Source: Myrica gale (taxonomy: Eukaryota; Streptophyta; Magnoliopsida; Fagales; Myricaceae). From it: 64,000 nucleotides of DNA. The notes beneath the pieces were generated by a model. That model saw only the letters and a list, made by a program, of their open reading frames with translations, was not told the origin of the DNA and made no database searches. A program made the position numbers and the translations under genes. The stretch's first letter is position 1; each line of letters opens with the position of its first letter. The stretch spans positions 8,924,001 through 8,988,000 of the forward strand of contig OZ005601.1 in the NCBI GenBank assembly GCA_963930655.1, read 5' to 3'. Of the stretch, positions 1 to 12,800 are shown in pieces.

Positions 1-26
1 TTGCAAAGTGGTGTCTGAAATTTCAG

Positions 27-3000
27 GTTGTTGATGGAGTCCACGGGATATTTTTTCAAAAACATAACCCTGATGCTTTGATGAGGGCTTTCTCACTCCT
101 GATTTCAAATGGAAAACTCTCTAAGTTTGCTGAAGCAGTTGCTTCCTCTGGAAGCCTGCTTGTAAAGAACATGCTGGCAACAGAATGCATTACTGGTTAC
201 GCTCAGCTACTGGAAAATGTACTCAATTTCTCTTCAGATGCCATACTGCCTGGTCCTGTTTCTCAGCTTCAGCAGGGGCCATGGGAGTGGAATCTATTTA
301 GGAAGGAAATAGAACCGAGACCAGCTGTCAAGGGAAACAGTGATGAGAAGGCTACTTCCTTGAAAAATTTTAGTGTTGTTTATGCCCTTGAAGAAGAGTT
401 CACCGATTTTTTTTATTCATCAAATGTCTCTGAGAATGGAACTGTGATTTTGCCACAAGATGCCCCCACTAAATTAGATTGGGCTATTTTGAGGGAAATA
501 GAAAGTTCTGAAGAATATGAGAGGCTGGAAATGGAGGAGGTATTGTGTTCTTTTCCAGTGGCAGTGCCTTCTTTGTCCCTTACCCCTCCCTTTCTCTCTT
601 CTGAAAAAATAGAATTTCTGTATTTGAAGCCAAACATAGCTGAAACAGAGATTATTTACTTGATCTGTAGCTAGAAGAAAGAACAGAGAGAAACCTTGGT
701 GATTGGGGTGAGATTTATCGTAATGCTCGAAGATCTGAAAAGCTTAAATTTGAAGCAAATGAAAGGGATGAAGGAGAGCTTGAGAGGACAGGTCAGCCGG
801 TGTGCATTTATGAGATTTACAATGGAGCTGGGTCCTGGCCGTTCTTGCATCATGGTTCTCTGTACCGTGGCTTAAGCCTTGTGAGTTCCTTATCTCTGTA
901 TTGTAAATTTTTTAAAATTGGTCAATTTTCCATTCTCCACCCCCCTCCTCCCTCTCTCTTCTCTTTCAGAAATATCCCCCAGGAATGCATTTTCTTCAAT
1001 ACAAATGATTCTTGATATAACTGTACTTTAGTAGGTCCAATATATGATATTTTAGAGTCTCGTCCATTTAGATTGCCTTGTTTCCCCACCCCCAGTGAAG
1101 AAAATAAGTAAAGAAAAAAAGAAAGAAATGAGAAATACCAACCAGGTCTTGAGTTTCATTTTTGAGTAATTTTGATATTTGATTTGTTTATCATTCCAGT
1201 GCTCTAATGGGTATGGTTTGCACTTTATCACTAGCCTCAATGGAATATTTATCTCCCAATATGATGAAACCAGTCTGTTTGTTGCCTTCTTTTTAATATT
1301 ATCTAAACTTGAAAATAATAAACCCTGTTTAGAGCACTTTTTTTTATACGCCTTCCTATTAGAGAAATTGAACACTGAAATCTGGCAGTCTTCAAGAGCA
1401 CGGAGGTTGAGATCAGATGATGTTGATGCAGTAGGGCGGCTTCCCATTTTGAAGGACTCTTACTATCGGGACATTCTTTGTGAGATTGGGGGAATGTTCT
1501 CTATTGCAAAGAGGGTGGATAACATTCACAGAAGACCTTGGATTGGGTTTGAATCATGGCGTGCTGCTGGTAGGAAGGTATTATTCCTTGTGTTGGTGGA
1601 ATTCCCTTTTGAACATTTGAGTTTTCCGAGTGGTGTGTATGTTGAATTGTCTAATCTAAAGTGACCCTTTCAAGGGAAGAAACTTTATGTCTCCTGTTAC
1701 CAAAGTAACCTTTAATTGAAAAGAAAAAGGTTTTATTGGGAAAACATTAGTGTACTGTTTTTGAGAATGCCACTGAACCTTGGTGTTATCTGGCTTGAAA
1801 TTGTCATTTATGAAGTTCCCTATTTCATAATGTGCAACAATTACTCAGGCGTTTTTTTTTATGCAGGCTTCATTGTCCCTAAAAGCTGAAAAGGTGTTGG
1901 AAGAAACAATACAAGAGAACACCAAAGGTGATGTCATATATTTTTGGGCGCGCCTGGATAGGGTTGGAGTGACAGAAAGCAGTGATGTGCTCACTTTTTG
2001 GTCCATGTGTGACGTCTTAAATGGAGGACACTGCAGGCATGTTCTAAATGTTGTTTGTAATATGCTTGTTAGTTACAGATAGGTCGAGTTATCTGCTTTT
2101 TTGATGTCAACATGAATTCATCCATTGGTTTGGAAGGCTGCGGCTATGTATGTCTATTGTATGTATGTAGTAATAGCTGATAATGCTGTATTTGGAACCA
2201 ATTTGAGAGGATAGTGTTTGAGTTGCTATTGGAGATATGTGTGTGATAAAGTTGCACTGTTGGACCATTAAATCGTACAGTGGTTTTAATCATGCATGAA
2301 AGGGTAGAGGTTTGCTATTTTAACCCCAATAATGTGTCTCAAAATTTTCGTTCTTATTTCTTTGCTTGAAGATGCATGTTGTTTTGGGTGTAACTCTTTT
2401 GTAATCTAAATGCTTGCAGGTCTACTTTTGAAGATGCATTCCGCCAGATGTATGTGTTGCCACTGCATGTAGAAGCTCTTCCACCTATGCCAGAAGATGG
2501 TGGTCACTGGTCTTCCCTACATAGCTGGGTGATGCCAACCCCTTCCTTTCTGGAGTTCATAATGTTTTCCCGGTAATTTGCAGAGGGTCAGAATGGGGCA
2601 GTATTTGGCCTTGCAATATTCAATTTCATCTTAGCACAGCACATTACATTGAGGGCTTTTGCGGTTGATTGCAAATGGGACTAAGTGAAATGTTGTTATT
2701 GAACTGCAGAATGTTTGCTGATTCTCTTGATGCCTTGCACGCCAATTCTAGTAAAACCAATTTGTGCTTACTGGGATCTTCAGAGCTTGAGGCAAGTAGT
2801 GCAGGTGGATTTGTCTGATCTTCAAGTTCTAGTGGAAGTTGTACTCACATTTCTTTTTTGAATGGTCAACAGAAAAAGCACTGTTACTGCCGCGTATTGG
2901 AGCTCCTGGTCAATGTTTGGGCTTATCATAGCGCTAGGAAGATGGTTTACGTAGATCCACACACTGGTTTACTGGAAGAGCAGCACCCAGTTGAACAACG

Positions 3001-3262
3001 GAAGGGATTCATGTGGGCAAAATACTTTAATTTTACGTTGTTGAAGAGTATGGACGAGGATCTAGCAGAGGCAGCAGATGATGATGACTATCCACGTAAC
3101 ATGTGGTTGTGGCCATTAACTGGGGAAGTGCATTGGCAAGGAATTTATGAAAGGGAGAGGGAAGCAAGATACAGGCTGAAGATGGACAAGAAGAGGAAAA
3201 CAAAAGAGAAACTGTTTGAAAGGATGAAGCATGGTTACAAGCAGAAGTCACTTGGAAGATAG
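27..3262 (+). CDS. UDP-glycosyltransferase superfamily protein, At5g04480-like (3' part; 5' end outside window)
   Basis: The seven 3' exons of a large glycosyltransferase-like gene read as 27-539, 671-880, 1389-1577, 1867-2036, 2420-2572, 2710-2791 and 2873-3262. They give 568 residues in one consistent frame, ending in TAG. Positions 1-26 look like the end of an intron (tttcag acceptor). The start of the visible part (KHNPDALMRAFSLL, then TECITGYAQLLENVL) resembles the end of a GT-B transferase domain. The conserved plant tail follows: CIYEIYNGAGSWPFLHHGSL, GGMFSIAKRVDNIHRRPWIG, LPPMPEDGGHWSSLHSWVMP, MWLWPLTGEVHWQGIYERE, and a basic C-terminus ending KQKSLGR. From memory this is the family of Arabidopsis At5g04480/At4g01210, membrane-anchored and probably Golgi; substrate unknown. 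The fourth and sixth exons end at GC donors (2037 and 2792), which are needed to keep the frame. No lesion was seen. Family confident, reaction not. Confidence 0.93.
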
Positions 3263-3943
3263 GAGGGATGAAATGTGAACCCTAAATTCAAATTCTGGAT
3301 CACTGGAGTGCTAACACGGTTACTTGGAAAACGCTCTTGAAGACTGAGGAGAAGCCTAATTCTTTCTAACAGCATCGGGATAATTGAGAAGAAGACAATG
3401 GTTTCCTCTCAGATTAACTGAATATACACACACTAATGAACTGGAGAGGTGACTTATAGTTGCATCCCAGCTGTAGCGGCTCGCTTGCTTTTGTGGCTTT
3501 TTAACTGGGTCATTTCTAGCAGCACGGAGGAACGGTGGGTTCGGAGGAGTACCCAACATCATTGAATTTCTTTCTTCTTTTTTTAACCATTCAAAATATT
3601 CAACTGAGTGAGCGAAAAGTTGTATTCTTTCATTTGTGTATATCCATTCAGCAAAAGTAAAATAGCAATTTTGATTAGAATAATGGCTGCTTTCATGCAC
3701 TGAGCTTGTTGTATTCTGATCTCTCTTGATTGCCTCAGAGCTACATATGTTGGGGAATCCAGATGTTTCTTCTAGGAACAGTAAAATCATGTATATGAGG
3801 TATGTCTCACGTATATGGAATATTCATCACTCAGGAGTATTTTGCTGCATTCAATCTTGTAACCGAACAATGTTCAAAAATATGCTCAGTTTTCGTGTTC
3901 CTTTCATTTTTGGAATTTGCTACGAACTCAGTTTTAAAACAGC
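3263..3943. other. 3' UTR and intergenic DNA of the glycosyltransferase gene
   Basis: This stretch follows the TAG stop at 3260-3262. It probably holds the 3' UTR, but I could not fix a polyadenylation site. The open frames here (for example 3356-3790 on the minus strand) have no recognisable protein character. Confidence 0.4.
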
Positions 3944-3959
3944 AACTAAGGGCAGTGCC

Positions 3960-4077
3960 GTAAGTGAGTTATAGCTCAGTTGGCACCTCCTACCTTTGGG
4001 GAGGGTTCCCTCAGGGGCTCGAATCCCCTTGCCCCCTTTCCCGCATGCTTGGTCCTGCTTTACCTAGGAAAAAAACA
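3960..4077 (+). mobile_element. tRNA-derived SINE, about 118 bp, with 16-bp target site duplications
   Basis: A pol III A-box-like motif (tagctcagttgg, about 3970-3981) is followed by a B-box-like motif (ggctcgaatcc, about 4017-4027) and a short A-rich end near 4068-4077. The 16-bp sequence aactaagggcagtgcc occurs directly before the element (3944-3959) and directly after it (4078-4093). That is the target duplication expected of L1-assisted retroposition. It is too degenerate and too long at the 3' side to be a working tRNA gene. It lies downstream of the glycosyltransferase gene. The perfect duplication implies a recent insertion. Confidence 0.85.
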
Positions 4078-4093
4078 AACTAAGGGCAGTGCC

Positions 4094-4970
4094 AGTTCTG
4101 GTTCTTTGCTACACGCGAAGAGTCAGGACTCGTGACATCTAGTAGTTTCCACTTTCCATGGAATATACGGTGCATAGAATATAACTCTGCCCAAGTACCT
4201 GAGAAGCGGCTACTGGTACCTAAGATACATTTGTGGTTGATGGAAAGGTCAGATATAATTAGTAAATACATTAATGGTGTAGCCAAAGAAAGAAAAAATA
4301 ATTGAGTTATTAATATATTATTTAATTTTTTTTCTCATTGGGTTTCGAGCTAACTTATTGACTAATTTTGAAATTTACGTTATTGATGAAATTTGTTAAT
4401 ATATTGGCAACGTCAAAACCTTTGAAGACCGAATTTTTCGCACGGATTAGTGGGCAGTTGTATGCCACCCATCTGTATACTACAAAAATAAGGGAAAATG
4501 ACACATTACTCCATAGGATTTAGTCTTTTTAAAAAATTAACTGGATTTTAAAAAAATCAATGAGTTTATAATTTTAGTGTTAAATTATAAGTTTTTATTT
4601 ATTTTATATTTTAATTTTTAAAATATTTATAATTATTTTATTTTATTAACATGTCACGTTGGGATTGGACTGAAAAAACTTTTCCTTTAAATACTTTTTA
4701 CGGCCTTGGGTATTCAATGCGCTTTTTTAATTTTTTTTTAAGAATACTAAACCTTGTGATTTTGTCTTTTCCCCCAAAAATAAAACAAAGGTAAACGACG
4801 CGTGGTGCCGTGGTCAACACGTTCAGCCCATAATGCAAATGTCAAGTTAGGCTGAACTCGTTCCAACTAAAGCCCAACAAGCGTAGCCCAGTTTTCCTTT
4901 TTTACCTCTCCAAACTCAAAATAATTACCGAACTCCCCGCCCTCCTCTGGACCAATAAGAGTGCTTATGG
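4094..4970. other. Intergenic, upstream of the At3g52170-like gene
   Basis: AT-rich DNA (4300-4790) passes into the presumed promoter of the next gene. I see no coding region and no convincing TATA box. Confidence 0.4.
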
Positions 4971-5950
4971 TTTACAGAACTTCTGAGCTTATCACTCCGA
5001 CTGGTGACTGCGTTGGGTTGGGTTGCAGTAGGGTTTTAAAAAAAACCCAAATCCTGGTCTCTCTCTCTCTTCCGTTCCAGGTAATTCTGCTGCGTTCAAC
5101 TACATTGCTTCAGAATTTATGGTATAATTTTCTTGTTTTGTTGCTCTTGATTGTCGTGTTTTCATTTTCTGCCTCATGTAGTCGACTTGTGGACTCTACA
5201 TGGTCTTATTCATTATTTATCTATTTGTCAACTCTTTCCTGTTTGGAACTGAACCTCTCACTCCCAAGCTCTATACTGGTTCTTAATTCACTTGTCATTT
5301 CGTCAATTTTTTCTAGGCAAAGTAGACTTCACTGCGGTTTCTTTTGATGGTTGGGCTTTGTTTTACTACCACCTCATATGTTTGCGGGTCATCCATGTGT
5401 CTGTTCATTTACGTTTCGTTTTGTATCTTATCCTGTACGGGATTCAACCATTATAGCTACTCTGATTATCCATTCCTCATGAAGGTTACAAATTTTGACC
5501 TATCAGGATTTCTTCTTTAAGTGCTGCCATATGATGATAGTTTGTTAGGAAGTTTGTTATGTTCTCCTTCTTTCCCCTCTTTTGTTTTTGTTTTGGTGGG
5601 ATTTCGAATTTTTGGTGGGAAGAAACTTGTTAACATTGGAGCAGAAGTTTGGAAATTTTGCATCTCAGTTTCCTGGTCATGAAAAAGTGATTGGGTCCAC
5701 TCAACTGGGGAAACCTTGCCCGACTGGTCATCAAGGAGTCCATGCACAGAGCCTTCTAAACCTTCATGATATATATTTTTAAAAATGTAAATTCCTGTTT
5801 TGGTTGCATTTAGATAGTCATGCTTAGCTGATTTCTTGTATTTATAGCTTACCCATGCCACGGATTGAAGATTTTGTGACCAAGAATCTTCTAATACTTT
5901 TTGTGGTACTTGTAGGTGTGAATTATAAAGGTAGTAAGCATCTTAGCATC

Positions 5951-8900
5951 ATGTATACTATGAAGGGTGGCTGGGTTGGGCAAACATTTGCCCTCGCAAG
6001 AGGGAATGAGTCTGAGGGGAGGAAGTCTCGGATTCGACGTTCAAAGGAGGAAAGGAAGGCAATGGTTGAATCCTTTATAAAGAAGTATTGCATTATACTT
6101 TCCTTTGTTTGGAATTATCCCAAAAAAAGTTTTGCTTTATTCAAATTGCGTCTGGTTTACACAGTATAGATGGTACAAATGCATTTTCTATTCATGCATG
6201 GCATCCATGATCATTACCACCTTTGCCTCCATCCTTTCAAAAGTCAAAATGTAATCCACACTCTCGTTTCTAGTACGGTTTTTCTCATTTACCAAGCATT
6301 GCCACTTTGTAGTTATCATCTTTTACTTGTATCTTACGATGTAATTGAGCAGGATGTGGCACATTACAGGCAGTTTCGTTGTAGGACATTTATTTGATCC
6401 TTTAATGTTGAAAGCAGATTGAAGATTGGCTCTAATCACCGGCTAACTGATTTTTTCTGAAATTTAAAGAAAATGGTACCTTTTTGTAGTGTGGTTAACT
6501 AACCTTCAACAGCATAGGTAAACACCACGTGCTCCCATTTTCTCACTTTTTGATTATGATGATTTGAAGGAAGATTTTTTGAGCATCCTTTTTTCTAGCT
6601 TTTAGTAAGTGATCCCTTATTTTGACTCTATAGTAATCTAAGCTATTGTTGGTTCTTGTGGTTCAACTGTTTAACACGTGATTTTCCTTTCCTAGTATCA
6701 ATTCACTTCCTTGTTAACTAAGACTTGTTTTTTGATTGATAGCCAAATGCAACAAGCGACAAAGGTGCAATTTACTTGAACCTAGGACTTTCCAAAGCTG
6801 ATTATAGAGTGAGGAGATGCTCTTTAATCCAAAGACAATTTTCAATTCCACTGGAGAGACTAAATCCAATATAAAGTGAAAGGAAGACATTAATAATGTG
6901 AATAATGGGTTAAATGAGAAAATTTGCAAATTGCTTTCTGTAGTAGTCAATTTAATCAATGTTTTCTAGAACAGAGTTTGAGTTATCACAATTGATTTTC
7001 TTGGTTTGATAAATTGCACACGTCTGAGAGGCTCTAAATTTCTAATTTATGTTTGCCATCTCCCAAAAGTTGCTATTTGGAACCTGAATATACCATTTTT
7101 CCCGTAAACTTGATTGCAGGTATCAGAAGTCAAACAATGGGAATTTCCCATCACTTAATCTCACTCACAAGGAAGTAGGTGGGTCTTTCTACACAGTACG
7201 CGAGATTGTTCGAGATATAATCCAGGAAAATAGAGTGCTGGGCCCTGCTAAGTTGAGTCCAGAGGAACTAAGCAGTGACCAGTTATTGGAACATCCACTA
7301 TTTTCAATTTCCATAGAACCTCATACTCATCTTGTGTCCAATTACAGTCAAGGTACAAGTGAAGAATTTGTTCTTGGTTCTGATGGCAATGATACTCTTG
7401 CCGACCATCAGATGTGTGGCAATGGGAAAATTATAAATGGAAGTCAGGTAGATGTGAAGAACCAAAAATCTGATGAACGAACTCATTTAGAGTTGCAGGT
7501 AAGTGAGCCTGCAGAAGCAGAGGAACATGTTGAGGAAGAATGGGCAGTAAACAAAACAACTCCAAAAAGAGCAGAAGAAGAGCAAGTATTATCCTCTAAT
7601 GGGGATGACACCATTCCAGTAAATCAGATGCTTGACAGTGTGCAAACCATCAAGGCTATTGAACTGGCATGTTCTAATTACCAAGTGGGTGAGCCTTCAG
7701 AATCGGAGAGGAACATTGAAGAACTGTCAGCATCTAAGGAAAAAGTAGATCCCATAACACTAGACGTGATAGTAGAGGTGTTTCCATTACCGTCTGATAC
7801 CAAGACAACCAATAGCTTGAGTGGAAGATTAGAAGAAGCAAGCGATCTAAATAATCCCCCAGAAAAAAGAGAGATTGAAAAGGAGGAATTGGAACTGGGC
7901 AATGGCATTTTTCTATCTGATGAAATGAGCTCTACAGTGAATTCAAATTTTGGGGTCAATGAATCAGTGGCGGACATTTCAAGTTTTGTGGAGGAGGTAG
8001 TGGAAAAAGACCTTGTTGAGCAATCATTGGGAAGCTCAAGTCCCTCGTCCCGTGGAGAAGCTATTAAGCAAGATAGTCACGAAGTCAAATTGCTTGAAGC
8101 TAAACTGTCTTGCAATGATGTGGGAACACCTGATCTGTCTGAGAAAGACCAGGAAGCTATTGGAACTAAGGTGAGTTTTTTTGTTGAAACGTGTGCGCGT
8201 ATGTTGCACATATGCATGGGAACAGTTTCACAATTCTTACTTTTTTTCTTTTACTTTTTGCATATTATTCTACCTTCGAATCAAGTCAGGGGCACTGATA
8301 TTTCTTCAGACTCTATTGGTTATATGAATAAAACACAAAAAGGGGGGACAAACTATAATCTCTTAGGCACTGTTGTACTTCCCGGGGAGCATAGCATTTA
8401 AATTGCACCTGTCAATGTTCTTGGTGTTCAGTCCTTGAAACCATGCTTGACGCTAATCTAAATTCATGTCTCAAATTTTTTTTCGCCATCGCCTCAGTTT
8501 GGTGAATTTAGGTAGCTCGTACTTGGAGGTTGCCTTTGCGTATCTGTGTTTGCAGCACTTGCTTGAGTATACCTCCTGAAAAAATTTCTTCTTTGATTTT
8601 AATCTTTCTCATACTTCATTGATTTGTAGACTCCAAAGTAACCCCTAAATTTATATCTGAGGTTGTAAATGTTCAACACTTCTAGATAGTAGGCTTTTCT
8701 ACGAACAGTTTGGTGCCTCACTTAACATTGATCTTTTCCTTGATCGACATTGAAGGTTCTTAAAATGGTTGTCTTTCTGAAATATTGGAATTGTTTTCTT
8801 GGAGTTTTTATCAAAATATCATAGGTGCCCGAACATTCTTGTTATTTTAGTTTTTTATATGGAGGGCTATCTTGTTTAGCGCCTTTATATATCTATTCTG

Positions 8901-9813
8901 ATATCCAGCATCTAGCCTTTATTTTTTGTGAGATTTTCCAACTTGGATCATAGGGCCTCATGCATATTTGGTTCCTGACACAATGGCCTAGGCCTTTAAA
9001 ACAAAGATTTGCATTGTGTGTGCGCCTGCTCGTGCTCCTGCGGGAATTGGATGTGCCCATTTTATAGGTAGTAGTTTTTTTTCATGTTAAATATTGAAAG
9101 TAGCTCAGGGTGGTTATCTAGTGTAACAACCATAATGCTCTTGCAAATCTGCTATCAGTTTAATATCTCCAACTAACTATTGATTCTGTGATGTTCAAAT
9201 ATTCCCTTTCCATGATAACCAAAATCAACTTATTGTGTTTTTTTTTTGAGCTCAACTATAAGTTATTCATGTAGAGGTGATACACCTCCTTTACACTTGA
9301 AACTTTCTAGTTGCGTATCATGTCGAAAATATTTGCTACTGGAATTTATCTTGGGAATTGTGCTTTTGCAGGCTGTTAGTGCTCCAAATGGCGTCCCTAC
9401 CAATATCGGTAATGAAACTTGTAGTGGCAGTAGTAGAGTAGAGGTAAATATCCATGAGATGATTGCAAACCAACGCAAAGCTGATGTTCAATACAGTGGC
9501 AGCTCCCACAAAGGAAGCAACGCAACTCTAGATAGAATAAATCTGTAAGTATGATTCAAAACTTGCCACTCAGATCTGCATGGGGCAATTATTAACAAAT
9601 TGTGGACAATCTAGACATATTCTCGTATGAATTTCATTAGTGTTTTGCTTTGTTTACTTGGGTGTATGAATTTCATTAGTGTTTTGCTTTGTTTATATGG
9701 GCAGTGAATCGTGGGAAGTGACGTCCAGAAAATCCTCAAGACCGGAAAGTAATCCGCTTGTGGCTACTCTTAAAGCCTTTATAGCTGCCTTCTTGAAATT
9801 TTGGTCTGAATAA
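5951..9813 (+). CDS. Predicted DNA-binding protein, At3g52170-like
   Basis: Four coding exons join in frame: 5951-6084, 7120-8170, 9372-9544 and 9705-9813, giving 488 residues and a TAA stop. A non-coding first exon probably ends at 5080 (ttccag/gtaatt), and the start-codon exon begins near 5916 after tgtag. The ATG at 5951 is chosen because the conserved block MYTMKGGWVGQTFALARG follows directly. The N-terminal 100 residues contain a basic helix (RIRRSKEERKAMVESFIKKY) and a conserved block (GNFPSLNLTHKEVGGSFYTV, then REIVRDIIQENRVLGPAKL). I remember these from Arabidopsis At3g52170, annotated only as DNA-binding. The long second exon is acidic, low-complexity and probably disordered. The C-terminus ends in a short hydrophobic helix (LVATLKAFIAAFLKFW). 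No lesion is visible. The name is moderate in confidence; the gene model is strong. Confidence 0.85.
9625..9702 (+). repeat. 39-bp tandem duplication at the end of the last intron
   Basis: The segment starting gtatgaatttcattagtg at 9625 is repeated at 9664 almost perfectly (period 39). The second copy ends at the acceptor gcag of the last exon of the At3g52170-like gene. It duplicates the T-rich tract in front of the splice site. Confidence 0.85.
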
Positions 9814-12800
9814 AATGCTCGCACTGTTGTTATTTTATTTTCTTTTTCGTGATTTTATTCTGGAGATAAAGTATTAAAGATATATAGCCTGCCAGATAAT
9901 GCCCGATGTCACTTGGGTAATTATTTTTGTTGAATTGCCTGGTGGTTTTCTTTTCTCCCTTTGGGTGTCTTATTGGAGGTACTTGGAGTACCCTAAGAAT
10001 GTCTCTCTCATACTTCAACCCCACACTTGGGGGAAGGTTGGACTTGACGAGGTTTTTCATATGGCCAAGAGGTTTTACCAGTTAGATTAGCAGGCATAGT
10101 TTCCCAGGCAATGTTCAGGTCAGGTCTCTCCATCGTCAGACATTTTTTTATAGCAATTTTTACTAGGGGACCTAAACTTATATGCCTTGAGCTGCACAAA
10201 TCTCCGAAGACCCTTCTAAACAATTACTCTTAATCTGATCTTGAATCCATTAATCAAGCAAAGTCAAAAGATCTCAGACAGCATTTGGGGCCATATAGTT
10301 TGTACATCTGGTTGCAGCAGTAGGGTTATACTGGGTTTAACGCCCTGTGCCTAATTCTAAGCTGACATTGTGTCACACTGGTATAATCTCATTACCACTG
10401 TAAGTGTTCCTCCGGCTCTACAGCCTGTGGTTTGGCTTTAGAAGAGAGAGAGAGATGTATCTAAACCTATACTTATATGGAAACACGCACAGAAAAACCA
10501 GAAAGAGGGTAATTTTGGGCCATGATTGCAATAGCTTGTGCCCAAGGAGTTACATTATATTGGGAAACTATACCGCTCGGCAACTAAATGCTTGAGGGTG
10601 TGCAGTACCCTGCAGCCCAGTCTGGCACGATGAAATTAATGCTTTAATGCAGCCCAGTCTTTTAAGTTTTATTGAAGATTGAAATGTTTTTTTTGTGTGT
10701 GAAAAAATTATGTTTAAATTATAAAATCAATTTTGCAAAACCATTAAACTAACATAGCCATTTTCTTAAAGTAATACTGAAATTACAAAAAAGAGTGCTG
10801 GAGATCTCAATCTTCAAACAAAATACCATCAATTTGGATCTTTTGATACCGACAACTTCCTATATGGTAGGCACGTTGAAATTAACCTCTGCAGATACAC
10901 AGAATCCCCCGTGGGAGGAAGTACACCAAATAAGGTTTTAGTCCTGTCGTCCTAGCTAATTTACTAGCAACCCCTGACTACTATAGTGATTCTTAACAAT
11001 TGACACCTTCCTCTCTGCTACTACTTCAGTTTCATCTTCACTGTAGCTGAGGAGAGGCTTCAGGCTTTTATATGTCCATCAACTCCATTGCAGAGTCTTT
11101 ATTTTCATGCAGCCCCCAACGAACTCATTGACAGAGACTTTTATACAGTCTATCAAACTCATGAACATATAAGGCTGTCATGAAGTTAAGGAGATGCCGT
11201 CCTCCTTCAAAAAAAAAAAAGTTAAGGAGATGACAGCTTCATAACAGTAACAGATTTCCAAGGCTGTTTATGGGCCATAAAATCTTCCACTAAATGGGTT
11301 TATGTCTTGCAGGTAATTTCATTAGTGTTGCGTAACAGAGAACGTTGTACCTTCTCCAACAACTTTAAATTGTTTTAAAGAAGGAAGATCAGAAGACGAT
11401 GACGGAGAAAGACGCACGGAGAGAGAGCATGTGAGCAGGTGTGTGTGTGTGTCTGTTTGTGGTTAAATTTCCTTGTCAAAGATTTGCATGGGAGGTTAGG
11501 TTTTCCCTCTCGATTTGATCACGACAACATCAACTCCCCTCTACATTTAATTTATACACTTTTAAGTGAGGAGGACGGCCCAAAATTTGACTCCATTTCG
11601 TCTAATTAATTTAGTATAAAAAATAGACTCCAATATCGTTCAGAATTTAATTAAAAAATCTCCATCCTTTTGCAAATTTAAAAAATTTGTCTTCGTTCAT
11701 GAGAGTAAACAAATTCTGATCTTCCTGGCCGTCTGTCATGGTCGATCGTATTACGGAAACCTTCATATTTTCCCTGTTTATTCTTGATGGTTGATGATCA
11801 GCCCTATGATTCAAAGTACAAGCTGGTTGTTTGCTGTGCAACTCTGAGGGTCGTTTCCCTTTCTTCTCCGAGCATGTCTGATTTGTGAACCCTACTTATC
11901 GCCATTAGAAGTTGGCAGGAAAACTTAAGAACACACTCTTATTCCGTGAAGATACTGATCGGGTCTAGACGGAACCCTACGACAACGTTCAGTGAAATTG
12001 GCAGTACTAGTCTGAAAGCTCCATAATAACCCTGAAAACTATGCCCTAGATTGGTCCTCCTAATGGATCTAGATGTGGAACGGAAATCCTGCAAGTACTG
12101 TCACAGTATATTATATCGATATCGTATTAGACATTCTAGCAAACTATGGATTTGCTTATTTTACTTCCTTGATTTTTCACATAGATCCTTCTAATTTACT
12201 CGACTGGGCAGCTTGCACTTTAGCTGAGAAAATTTGAAAAAAAGAGAGAGAAAGAAAGAAAGAAAAAGACAATATGCCAAGATCATCTACTGCAGCTGAA
12301 ATTTTCCTCAAAGCAATGTCATTCCAGGTTCGAATGATTCGCCACGCTTTTAAAGGACGTTCGCAACAGTTTGTCATTCCGACTGTCATCCTCGTACCCC
12401 GGTTTTACGTTAGTTTGTCTCTCTATTTTTCTTCCAGTCTCAGTTCTACCCAGAGAAAAGAAAGTTTCCTTAAAACAAGGCCGATTGAGTAACATTGATC
12501 ACGAAGCAAGGATTAGATAATATATATTTATCTACTTTAAACGGGTGCGTAATAAATTAACTTCCCAACTAAACTGCACATGACTTCATCATCTCCTGAT
12601 CCGATACCAAAACTTAATTCCCTCAGATGTGTAGCAGCTGTTTTCCTTTTTGTTTAACTTGAGCAATCAGCAAGCTGCAAGCCATGAAATGGAATCAAGA
12701 TCTCACAGTAGTACAACTTGTCTACTTTACGATGTAACTTCTTCTCGGGCGAATACTACTTTATGCTACTACAAGTACGTACTGAAACATTTTTCTGGTG

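Noticed and set aside
1179..1388. Upstream part of the open frame before the third glycosyltransferase exon
   Set aside because: Conserved protein begins only after the acceptor at 1388. The upstream residues are hydrophobic noise read from the intron.
3963..4040. tRNA gene
   Set aside because: A and B boxes are present, but the sequence does not fold as a tRNA cloverleaf and it lies within a retroposon bounded by a 16-bp duplication, so it is a SINE.
8171..8401. Continuation of the large exon of the At3g52170-like gene
   Set aside because: A clear donor (aag/gtgagt) at 8170/8171 and a downstream exon in phase show that this open stretch is intron.
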